From assembly GCA_001599715.1 (NCBI GenBank), contig BCHU01000006.1, forward strand, positions 62,001-126,000: 64,000 nucleotides of DNA, read 5' to 3'. The DNA is from Phaeotremella fagi (Eukaryota; Basidiomycota; Tremellomycetes; Tremellales; Phaeotremellaceae). Below the pieces are notes generated by a model. It was not told the origin of the DNA. It did no database searches and saw only the letters and a program-made list of their open reading frames with translations. The translations under genes and the position numbers were made by a program. How positions within the stretch are numbered: position 1 is the stretch's first letter; each line of letters opens with the position of its first letter. This document shows positions 1 to 8,063 of the stretch, one piece after another.

Positions 1-478
1 CACTACCATATTGCGTATCATGTTCAAGCGCAAAATCCTCATCCATCTCTGCCATGTCACGTAATATCCATTTCCTACTGTCTTCTAAAAGATCCTGATC
101 AGAAACTTTAGGATGAGCGAATCAATCAGTGATATCTTGCAATCAAAAAGAGGCAACTAACATACCTTCTTGAACTGTAGACTCACTCTCCGATTCTCCA
201 GTACCACTTGATGAATTTTCAACACCTGCGTCGACTGCCCCAGTTTCAGCATCTCCTTGCCCTGCTCTGTCATCATTGTCACTAGTCCTCAACTCATACA
301 GTTTACTGGAATTAACTTCGCTCCGTCCTTGACTACCAGATGGGTAAACCCTACAGTATTCGAATATCATCCAGGGTGAGTCATTGATCATCGTTAAAAT
401 ATAGACTTACCAATCAGAGCGTAGGACTTGTGATACCTCACGACCATTAGACACGCAAGTCTGAGTTCCTGCTAACAT
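1..478 (-). CDS. Acidic Ser-rich hypothetical protein, module copy 1 (C-terminus beyond window)
   Basis: Exons 478-411, 350-166 and 105-1 run off the window edge, leaving 119 residues visible. The start at 478 gives a short first exon (MLAGTQTCVSNG...) joined by a phase-2 intron to an exon starting VYPSGSQG. This is the layout of the neighbours at 904-1776 and 2391-3054, whose second exons open HYPSEEE and HHHYSSDG. Introns have GTAAG or GTATG donors. The middle exon is rich in Asp, Glu, Ser and Thr (ESESES near its end), and the last visible exon reads VSDQDLLEDSRKW. There is no signal peptide, membrane segment or known domain. Function unknown; it belongs to the local tandem family by position and exon layout. 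Confidence 0.6.
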
Positions 479-569
479 TCTTGATTTGACAAGAGTTGTG
501 TGTTACCTTGCAAAGCTTGTAAATCAGATTTGTACAGGACAAAGAATTCGTGTCAACCTGGACCATCAC

Positions 570-850
570 GATTAGTGAAAGTTGTTGAACAATTGTGCCA
601 CAGAGAACAAAGGTTTGCTTCCATTATTCGCTGATGTGCAATGGGTTTTTGTGGCAGTGCTCCTGTAAACGGGTTTCGGGTGTCATGAAAATGAAAGGTT
701 CAGCAGTTGTCTTGTTTATCGATATTCCTCTCGCCTTTGTTCATTTTCAACGGATTCTGAAATGGGTTCATTGGGAGGAGAAATTCCAGGCAATTTGAAG
801 GAGGGTTGTGATACATGTGGTGTACAGTATGAGTATCTAGGAAATAGAAA
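570..850 (-). pseudogene. Decayed copy of the small secreted-peptide gene found at 1919-2191
   Basis: On the minus strand this stretch aligns by eye with the intact gene at 1919-2191. CTCCTTCAAATTGCCTGG matches CTCCTTCAGATCGCTTGG in the signal-peptide region, and a fragment encoding TFHFHDTRN matches AFHFHDTRN. Between these blocks the frame is broken by stops (TGA after the leader-like part and before TFHFHD). It sits just downstream of gene A (904-1776) and upstream of module copy 1, the position expected if gene and module were duplicated together. A short spliced gene with different introns cannot be excluded. Confidence 0.55.
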
Positions 851-903
851 GGTAAGAAAGATGATACGTGTAAATATGGGAAGGAAACGAGGCTAAAAAA
901 TTT

Positions 904-1776
904 TCAAACATCATGTTGCCAACCTCCCTCTCTGGACCAGCTCCACCCAGCTTCTTCTATTTCGGTAACGCGTTGCTTCAACCCACCGTAGACATCTTTG
1001 ATTAAGTTTCGAGTTATTGAATCACAATCATTGTCGCGAGCAAAACCAAACCCATATTGATCATCTAAGACAATATATTTTTGATACCTATCAGTTTAAT
1101 TGGCTCGCAATGTTACATTGAGAACTTACCCTCATTTCCGTCTTCATCTCTCGTGTCATTAGTATCGTCGTGTTGCGTACCAGTCGGAGCATCGGTCTTT
1201 TCAAAACCATTAGCTGTCACAACATAATATTCTGGAGATGGTGGATTGCCCTTGCCATCCCAAGATCTGACAACTTCGATTACTTTTCCGTTGTTTGCAG
1301 TGTTGCTAGCCTCTGAAGCCTTGCTAACATCACTGTGTTCTTCAGAAGTGTTGTAATCCCTGTAAGTAAGGTCGATGATTTCAGTAACATTCAAGTACTC
1401 CAGAGTAGCTGACTGGAGAGATATTTCACTTACCCAGGTTCACTTTCGAATGATGAATCATTTGTGTAATCGTCGCTGCCGTCCCCAGATTCATCATGTT
1501 CACCAGTAGTGAAACAAGTGTCTTGGAGAGATTCTTGGGGGCTGCGCTCGCCGATTCCTCCAGTGTCGCCAATCTCTGATCCCTCGCTAACATCTTTATG
1601 GGTTTCTTCTTCAGAAGGGTAATGCCTGTAACTAACGTCAGAAGATTCTAGTAACATTCAAGTGCTCCACAGTAGCTGACTGGAGAGATATTAACTTACC
1701 CAAATCCACTGTCAAAGGTTGAAGCAGTGTGAGCATCGTCGTCGGAGGAGTACTGCGATGTTGATGTTGATGTCAT
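904..1776 (-). CDS. Gene A: acidic Ser/Asp/Glu-rich hypothetical protein with internal exon duplication (module copy 2)
   Basis: Four exons, 1776-1700, 1625-1434, 1359-1130 and 1064-904, give 219 residues. The protein starts MTSTSTSQYSSDDD and ends in an aromatic tail, GWSWSREGGWQHDV. Introns 1 and 2 are about 74 nt, near-identical over their first 50 nt, and carry good branch sites; the exons behind them start HYPSEEE and DYNTSEE. Exons 2 and 3 therefore look like a tandem duplicate of one exon plus its upstream intron. Composition is strongly acidic and hydrophilic, with no signal peptide, membrane segment or known domain. The first two introns are phase 2 and the third phase 1, as in gene C. 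Function unknown; the splice model is well supported because all four exons close in one frame. Confidence 0.7.
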
Positions 1777-1789
1777 TATTCTAATGAAG

Positions 1790-1870
1790 TTAACTTTAAA
1801 ATACTTGGGGAAACGGTTTATTGCTGAAAATTGGGATTTAGAAAAGCAATTGCCCAAACAACAGGACTGC
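1790..1870 (-). promoter_or_regulatory. Duplicated promoter block of gene A (partner at 3068-3146)
   Basis: The 80 bases upstream of gene A closely resemble those upstream of gene C. On the plus strand both start ttaact.taaaatac.tg.gg and continue aaacggttt. The spacing between them is 1,278 bp. An A/T-rich box (GTATTTTAAAG on the minus strand) lies just upstream of the start codon, and a TATATA lies near 1880. This is seen directly in the sequence; promoter function is inferred from position. Confidence 0.5.
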
Positions 1871-1918
1871 TGACCAGCATATATAAGTTGACATGTGACA
1901 AAGGATGAACAATAGGAA

Positions 1919-2191
1919 TTACACCATTGTCAAATTGAAACCCGTTTGATGGCATGAAAGGTTGGTGAAAAGAAAGGATACTGTTCCATTATGATTGCCC
2001 ATGACATTACAACTTTGCAATTCGGCGTGGTATCCATCCCCATTGTCCATCTCGAGAAAATCAATGTTTCGGGTATCATGGAAGTGAAAGGCTCCACGTT
2101 TTATTTGTCGCCTTTGCTCTGGTCTTTGTGAATTATTGATTAGGAGCGAGATCCAAGCGATCTGAAGGAGGATTAGAGTGGTGAGCTCCAT
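1919..2191 (-). CDS. Gene B: small putative secreted protein, 90 aa
   Basis: A single-exon reading frame encodes 90 residues. The N-terminus (MELTTLILLQIAWISLLIN) is hydrophobic and looks like a signal peptide, with likely cleavage before QRPEQRRQ. The mature part is about 68 residues with two cysteines (QSCNV and LSCHQ) and two N-glycosylation-type sequons (NGT and NLS). No known family was recognised. Related but broken sequences occur at 570-850 and 3155-3430, so this is the only intact copy of the three. Small size, a leader and cysteines fit a small secreted protein, but no role can be assigned. That the leader region is conserved in the 570-850 copy supports it being a real gene. Confidence 0.5.
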   Translation of the reverse strand: MELTTLILLQIAWISLLINNSQRPEQRRQIKRGAFHFHDTRNIDFLEMDNGDGYHAELQSCNVMGNHNGTVSFLFTNLSCHQTGFNLTMV

Positions 2192-2390
2192 ATATACATA
2201 TCGTGTACGGATTAAAGATATCTCAAAGAAACATCAATACAGTACAGAAACGAACATATCGAACATCATATTGATAATGGCGCCATACAGTTCTTACAGT
2301 ACCGAAGCTAAAGGCTCTCTTCTTCACTTCGCGTTGACAGAGCTACATCTCTCAACATCTGTCCATTATATACCCAATCTTCACTCGATC

Positions 2391-3054
2391 CTACTCTTCT
2401 TCCAAAGCAACATGATATGTATATTGAAGTTCAAGATCATCGAACATGTCATCAGGATCCATCGAAGATTCGCCCTCATTGTGCATCCCCCGATCGGACC
2501 CATCTTTAGGAGCAACATAAGTTGACATCTGACATTCGTAAATGTTTCGAAGTTCAAAGTAGTCCCTCGGGTCTATATCATCATAACGGTTAATAGAGTG
2601 AATCCAAGCCTGTTGTAAACCGACTTCGGAGCATGGTTTCCGATCGTCTTGAGCATCTAAAACCTTATTGAAATCCTGTATCAACTTACTTGACTTGCAA
2701 TTTTATTATGAAAACTTACACTCATTTTCCTCTTCATCTAAATGATCATTGGTAGTGTTGTGGATGTCATCACAAGAAGAATTTGGCTCGTCCTGACCTT
2801 CCCAAGGTCTACGGTGTGTGTACATTTTGCCACTTTCGCCAGTGTCAACTGAAATTTTGTTACCCTCGGTACCGCGTCCATCAGAAGAGTAGTGGTGATG
2901 ACTGTAGAAAATGTCAGATGTTTCTAGTAGCATGCAATTGTTTCACAGCAGCTAACCGGAAAGAAATCGACTTACACAGTTTCTTTGGGCGATTCAGGAT
3001 AAACGTATTCCAAGGACTGAGATGTACATACAGTACGAGTACAGTAGATGTCAT
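2391..3054 (-). CDS. Gene C: acidic hypothetical protein, module copy 3, with a shifted first splice donor
   Basis: The best in-frame model is 3054-3032, 2901-2720 and 2656-2391, giving 156 residues (MTSTVLVLHHHYSSDGRG... to ...HVALEEE). Exon 2 and the introns after exons 1 and 2 match gene A (ETSDIFY before the acceptor, then HHHYSSDG; the donor after NE is GTAAGT in both). If the donor corresponding to gene A's (at 2975) is used, exon 1 is 79 nt and the frame is lost. A strong GTATGT donor at 3031, inside an inserted GTACTCGTACTG tract, restores frame with a 23-nt exon. The C-terminal exon is Asp/Glu-rich and differs from gene A. Function unknown; it may be functional by splice shift or an early pseudogene. 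Confidence 0.55.
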
Positions 3055-3067
3055 GATTTACTTAAGG

Positions 3068-3146
3068 TTAACTATAAAATACCTGAGGAAACGGTTTGGT
3101 TACTGCAAATTGGATTCATAAAAGCAATTTTCCAGACAGCAAGACG
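3068..3146 (-). promoter_or_regulatory. Duplicated promoter block of gene C (partner at 1790-1870)
   Basis: This block is collinear with 1790-1870: ttaactataaaatacctgag followed by gaaacggttt, then a matching stretch to aaaagcaattttcc. It sits immediately upstream of gene C's start at 3054, as its partner sits upstream of gene A. Confidence 0.5.
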
Positions 3147-3154
3147 TCTACAAT

Positions 3155-3430
3155 GACTACAACATATTAGTCCATCCTTAACAAAGGATGAACTACAGGA
3201 ACTGCACCTTTGTTGATAAAAGGAAACGATACAGTACCTTTGTAATCTCTAAAGTGCAATATCAAGGGAGATTACAAATGTGCAAAACTTGGCCTGTCAT
3301 CCCCGTTGCAAAACACCAAATTTCTTACCAAAAAACAGAAGAGCTAAAAGTCCTCAGCAAGAGTGGTGAATGTGCACTATTCTCGTTTGCATATCTGAGC
3401 TTTGAATTTGCTCTGATACTGTGACACTGG
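3155..3430 (-). pseudogene. Second decayed copy of the small secreted-peptide gene
   Basis: Plus-strand aacaaaggatgaactacagg matches gacaaaggatgaacaatagg at the 3' end of gene B. Further in, the minus strand reads CAACGGGGATGACAGG...TTGTAATCTCC against CAATGGGGATGGATACC...TTGTAATGTCA in gene B. No long frame survives on the minus strand; stops interrupt it throughout. It occupies the position upstream of gene C that gene B occupies upstream of gene A, completing the third copy of the two-gene module. Confidence 0.5.
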
Positions 3431-3659
3431 ATATGATCCAGAGGTTTGAATGCCTTTAACTAATGTTTTACGAACCTGCAATTCATCTTATGTCAAAACA
3501 AGCTCAGCCTCTCAAACCACTATCGCTCAGATAGATGTTACCATCAACAAGAGTCCAAGACAAGTGCCCAGACCCTTTGAGGATCGAATCTTGCCACAGT
3601 ATGTTTAACGACTACATCAACACATCTATCTGAAGTACTGTATCTCTATCACATCAAAA

Positions 3660-4185
3660 CTAAGCAGCAGCCCAAACCCCACTTGGGCAAAAATTAGAAC
3701 CACCGCTACCCCAACTAGGATTACTGCCTGCCTGACCTCCCCAAAGCGAACTCAACATCGATTGAAAACCAGTGTTGGCATCGGTGCCACCGTCCGCCGT
3801 AGCAGATGAGTAGTCATAACAATCTCCACCATTATCTATTTTGTTACTGTCATCGCTTTCGTAAAAAGACGAAGAGTGAGCAGTGTCATTGTTCCAGTCC
3901 TCCTCATGGTGATAATCATAATCACCCTCATTATTATCTTCATCATTATCATCATCACTATCACCTCTATCACCGTCATCACTTCCTTCTGATCCGGTAT
4001 AATTCCCAAAGTACATGTAAGAGGGAAGATCGGTGTCTGGACTTGAGGGTGACTCGGTGTGCTCTGTGTTTGTACTCTTCTGAGATTGAAACAAGGATCC
4101 AATTGACGAACGTAAACTACATGACGTTAGTTTGGTCTTCAAATTTCCCGTTCATTGGAACTTACCTTTTGTTATCGTCACTCAT
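3660..4185 (-). CDS. Gene D: acidic hypothetical protein with Trp/Gly/Ser tail
   Basis: Exons 4185-4166 and 4116-3660 give 158 residues. The first exon is only 20 nt (MSDDNK) and ends in phase 2; the intron has a GTAAG donor and an ACTAAC branch site. Residues about 45-110 are an Asp/Glu/Asn/Ser tract (SDDDNDEDNNEGDYDY and similar). The C-terminal 40 residues are Gly/Ser-rich with tryptophans (SSLWGGQ, PSWGSGG, GVWAAA). There is no signal peptide or known domain. The antisense His-rich reading frame over the same stretch is a shadow of the Asp codons. The short phase-2 first exon and W-containing tail link it loosely to genes A, F and G. Function unknown. Confidence 0.6.
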
Positions 4186-4828
4186 GGAAGCGTTAAATCC
4201 AACGGTGGGACCGAACCCTTTCCCTAAAGAGAACTTGGTGGACACATTGACAACGACCATATTATCAGTCATGAACCGAGAAAAGCAAGTTGTTAAGTTG
4301 ACTTAAGACAGCGTTCACGTAGAGCAAAAAGATATGCGCAATAAATCTGAGTATCTGAGTATCACAATGCTGTATTTAAAGAAAATGGAGTCAATTCCAT
4401 TGTCTATTTGACGATAAAACATGTTTTAAACACTCTCAGACCGTCTATGAATTACCTACCTTCAATGTTGATCATCCAGTCCAGGGATATATTGCGGGGA
4501 AAGCTCCTTGGTAGAACCGATAAAGGAAAGACTGTGTTGTATCAGAACAGAATATTGTGTTACCCCAACCCGACCTCGACCATGGTATGAGTGCAGTATA
4601 TCGAGCAGGTTCAATCACAATCTTGTTGTGTTCAGCCATGAAAACACCGAAGCATCATGGTCCAAACAAGTCTCAAGCAGCTATCGGACAAATCCCATGT
4701 GAACCTGAATTCGCATTCTGTAGTATATAATGTACTCTACTGAATGTACGAGTACAGTACAACGGCAATCACAACTTCCGAAATTAAACCTCAGTCTCCT
4801 CATAATCTGACTCAAGATTAGAATCATC
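4186..4828. other. Gap between genes D and E
   Basis: No convincing coding frame. It contains an inverted pair TGTACTC...GAGTACA around 4730-4756, which includes the exact motif GTACGAGTAC at 4746-4755. It should hold the promoter of gene D and the 3' end of gene E. Confidence 0.4.
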
Positions 4829-5352
4829 CTAATCCTCATCCTCATCCTCAGAGCCCAGTTCGCCTTCGTAGCCTTTTGCATCTTCATCTTCCTCATACCC
4901 AGCCTGGCTGAACAATCCCCTCTCGATATCCTCCTCTGAAATCTTCCATTCCTCGGGTATATTTTTGACCAAGTCTTCGAACATCGCAGCTTCTGGATCG
5001 ATCCATCGCTTTGGAGGTTCTTTGCTGTCTGTTTCGGACGGTTGTTCAATTTGTTGAACTTTCAATTTGTCAGGAATCCCCATGTTTTGTCGATGGCGCA
5101 CGGACGCCACTCACCGTAAGAATGATTATCAGGAGCCTTATCTTTTGAGACCGTATCCTCTGTTCTTGGAAGCTCCGAACTTGAAGACTTATCACCGTTG
5201 GTCTGACTAGATTTATCCACTTCAGATTTATCATTGGACTGATTATCACTTAATTTATCCAACCATGTCTGAACCCTGCAGATCGTCTCAACTACAGGCT
5301 GATTCAATTTGAAGTGCCACTTACGGTGAATCCACGGTTTCTGTTGTGGCAT
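4829..5352 (-). CDS. Gene E: hypothetical protein with acidic C-terminus
   Basis: Exons 5352-5115 and 5058-4829 give 155 residues; the intron has GTGAG, a CTGAC branch site and an AAG acceptor, phase 1. The N-terminus (MPQQKPWIHRKWHF) is basic and aromatic, the middle (residues 45-80) is Ser/Asp/Lys-rich, and the end is strongly acidic (GSEDEDED). A possible extra intron near 5320-5290 is open in frame, so I left it as coding. A conserved-looking block, KRWIDPEAAMFEDLVKNIPE, is the least low-complexity part. No known domain. It differs from its neighbours in intron phase, so membership in the same family is uncertain. Confidence 0.55.
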
Positions 5353-5656
5353 GTGTGATTTCTGAATTCATTGTAAAGTTGCAAGGTGGATGAAAGATTA
5401 ATGGTTGATGTTAAAAATGACTGGAATGTCGCAAATTCTTCAACATGAATGTAGAGGTTCAACCTTTGAATGTTTTTGCAACAAAGGTGGACTTTGACTG
5501 AAACATCACTCCTTGGTTGTCCTGTAGTACTCTGTTACGTTGTTACAATGCTACATTACATCAACCAACACTGAAACCAGTATCCAACAGTCCAGGCCCC
5601 TGTGCAGTGTATAATTGAACAGTAAGAAACACCTCTATCTCCAATGAAACCCCCAC
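5353..5656. other. Gap between genes E and F
   Basis: About 300 bases without a supported frame; I see only A/T-rich intergenic sequence serving as promoter of gene E and 3' region of gene F. Confidence 0.3.
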
Positions 5657-6030
5657 TTAGAAACCACTATCATCAGCTTCCCAGACCGACTGATATGCCT
5701 CCCAATCCGCGCCGCCACTCTCAGCGTCTTCACCATCTTGTTCACTTGCTGATTCGACATCAGGTTTATCTTCAGGACTGTGCCAGATTGATGAGATTTC
5801 ACTATGAGAGGATGAATGTGATACTTGGATGACATAATCGTCACCCGGATCGTCATCGTCGTCGTGGAGGACAATATAATTTTCAGAGCTAAATCAATTA
5901 GTGAATGTCAATGTTGATTCTCTTCCATAACTTACCCATCTGAGCAGACATCAGTCCAACAAAGATCGCTATTGTGTGTTTTACTAACTTCACTCATCTG
6001 ATCATCAAGCCATGAAGAACTGTCAGTCAT
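5657..6030 (-). CDS. Gene F: small acidic hypothetical protein, 108 aa
   Basis: Exons 6030-5936 and 5888-5657 give 108 residues. The intron is 47 nt with GTAAG, CTAAT and TTTAG, phase 2 after GATGG, like gene A. The protein (MTDSSSWLDDQMSEVSK... to ...SVWEADDSGF) is dominated by Asp, Glu and Ser, with five spaced tryptophans (SSWLDD, LCWTDV, SIWHSP, ADWEAY, SVWEAD). A longer basic frame over the same exon is an alternative reading of Asp-rich codons and does not join to the first exon. No signal peptide or known domain; function unknown. Confidence 0.6.
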
Positions 6031-6443
6031 ATTTGAAGATAGACTTTACTTCAAACGGGCTGTATTAGAGCCAATGTTGGATTTATATGATATCCAAACT
6101 TGAACAAGGTGGGTTTTATACGTTTTATAGAACAGAGAACAAGGGGCATACTTTGGGGGTCAACAATGTTGTGCACTTTTCATTTGAACCATGTTTCAAT
6201 ATGTCACTGTTCATACTCCTTGCTGCTGTCTTGTTTCGTCGTCCCTTTGTTTGATCTTTACATTCACTAAGTGACAGTACACATTTGCATGAGGAGACAG
6301 GTAACATGGTCTCATATGTAACAGTATCGGGTGCAGTATCCGGTTAATGAAATTTCAAGAATGACCACTCTCACACTGGTAGTCTGACAGTTGATTGAAA
6401 TTACATATTTAACTTCATTGATCTACAAAGTACTCGTACAGAA
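6031..6443. other. Gap between genes F and G
   Basis: No supported gene. Contains GTACTCGTAC at 6430-6439, the reverse complement of the motif at 3033 and 4746, four bases beyond the stop of gene G. Confidence 0.35.
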
Positions 6444-7114
6444 TCATCCCCAATTTGATAACCAACTGTCCGCATTTGAATCCATACTACTCCCCCATCC
6501 AGTAAACCAACTCGATTGATAACTAACTTCCGTCGCTTCGTATCCGTTTTCAGAAAGACCGTCTTGAGTGGATTGTTCGTCACTGTCATCATCGGTTTCA
6601 AAGTCATCATTTCTATCGTCACTGCCGTTCTCTGACAAAGCGTGAGACTGGGATGGATAGGTCAACGATGACGATGACGACGACGACGACTGTGATGGCG
6701 AAGAAGACGATGGTGGTGGTGATGACGATGATCTTTTCTCTGACCAAAGTTGCGACCTTTGTTCCGTTTCGGCTTCATATCTATCTTCAGCTTCAGACTG
6801 GGATTGTAGTGACGACGATGATGGTGGTGGTAACGATGACGATGCGTTTCTGGCATTCAACCGATCCAACCTAGCATTGAATTCAGCATCAAGTTTCCGT
6901 AGAGCTTCAGCTTCCTCTTCCTCTTCATCGACGGTCACCCATTTATATACATCTTCCGTACCGCTAACAAGCATCCCAATGTTGTGAGTAAATAATGTAT
7001 CAACCATCATTACAGTACAACTCACCTCGAGGTACCAAGGCTGAATGCAACAACCAAACGTTGTCCTGCATGATCCTCCTCCCTATCCCATTTTTGCGAA
7101 GATATCAGTTGCAT
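6444..7114 (-). CDS. Gene G: Ser/Asp/Glu-rich hypothetical protein with Trp-rich tail
   Basis: Exons 7114-7026 and 6963-6444 give 202 residues; phase-2 intron with GTGAG donor and TTAG acceptor. Order: an N-terminal segment of normal composition (MQLISSQKWDREEDHAG, about 45 residues), a charged possible helix (VDEEEEEAEALRKLDAEFN, residues 43-61), a poly-Ser/Pro region (70-130), an acidic stretch (DDFETDDDSDE) and a tail with repeated tryptophans (SSWFTGWGS, DSWLSNWG). No known domain and no signal peptide. The acidic tract followed by a W-rich end resembles genes D and F. Serine codons give long antisense frames that are shadows. Function unknown. Confidence 0.65.
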
Positions 7115-8063
7115 GTTCTCAATTAGGTTTGTTTTCAGGTGAATGTGTTCAAAGTCGATTGAAACGTCTTGACAGTCGAATAAAAACTTGATCGTTCAGG
7201 TCACTATTTATGTGTACAACTTTGAAAATGTGAAACTACTGTTTCCTTTGAATGGAATGAATCGCGTTTCAGCGTATTCGTGTTCATGTTTTGTCTCACT
7301 TTGCGACTCCTTACATGGCGAGGGCATATATGTTACAGGATACATAAGAAAGGAGGAGAAGATAACAAATGTTCAAGTCATCAGGCAATCCAAGCTAGGA
7401 TCTAAGGTGGTAAGCTCATCCTTATCGTCATCTATGTTCACTGATACTTCCTATATCCGTAAGGCCATTGAACCAGAGACTTTGTCTTAAAGCACTTGTA
7501 TGAACCTGTCTGTTTTCCACTGACGAGTGAGAAAACGAGTAGGAAGGAACATGCAGCGTAACCAAGCGTATACAGTAGCTTCAGACTGAGATGAGTACGG
7601 GCGATTTTATTTTGAATTTCTCCTAGAACCTTTCGGATGGTCTTGAGCATTCGTAAGTCAACAGCAGCAGGTAAGTTACGTAGCTCGTACGTAGCTAGGG
7701 GGAGAACGGGGCGAAGGTTCAACTCATAGGAAGTACCAGGAAGTACCTAGTACCTAGTACCTCAGATCCCTATATAGTTACCCGCTGTTTGGATCTCCAC
7801 GTGGATCTAACTCAAAAATGTCTCTAGTACCCGCGACGCGTTTTAAGCTGGTACGAGAGGAAGAAATTAAGTGAGAAAAACAACAACAACAGGCAACAAC
7901 GACGACGATAACATTGATATTAACAACGAATAACACCAAGGAGAACTACAGCAACAACTCAACAGATTAGATAGTGGAGAAAGACAAGGAAGAGGAAGCC
8001 ACATACACCACCATCACTATCACCGCCTCACGTTTCAGCTTAAGGTCTAGCTAGATCTATAAG
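7115..8063. other. Divergent intergenic region between gene G and the Munc13-like gene
   Basis: About 950 bases with no supported gene. Near 7735-7765 there is a short direct repeat of AGTACCTAGTACCT units. The stretch 7870-8060 is rich in CAA/ACA repeats and looks like the 5' leader of the gene starting at 8064. The short frames present have no family resemblance. Confidence 0.4.

Noticed and set aside
2178..2525. 115-residue plus-strand frame over gene C's last exon
   Set aside because: Antisense to a better supported spliced gene and without domain features.
3806..4306. 166-residue His/Tyr-rich plus-strand frame
   Set aside because: It is the antisense of the Asp/Glu codons of gene D, which has a good splice model; composition alone explains the frame.
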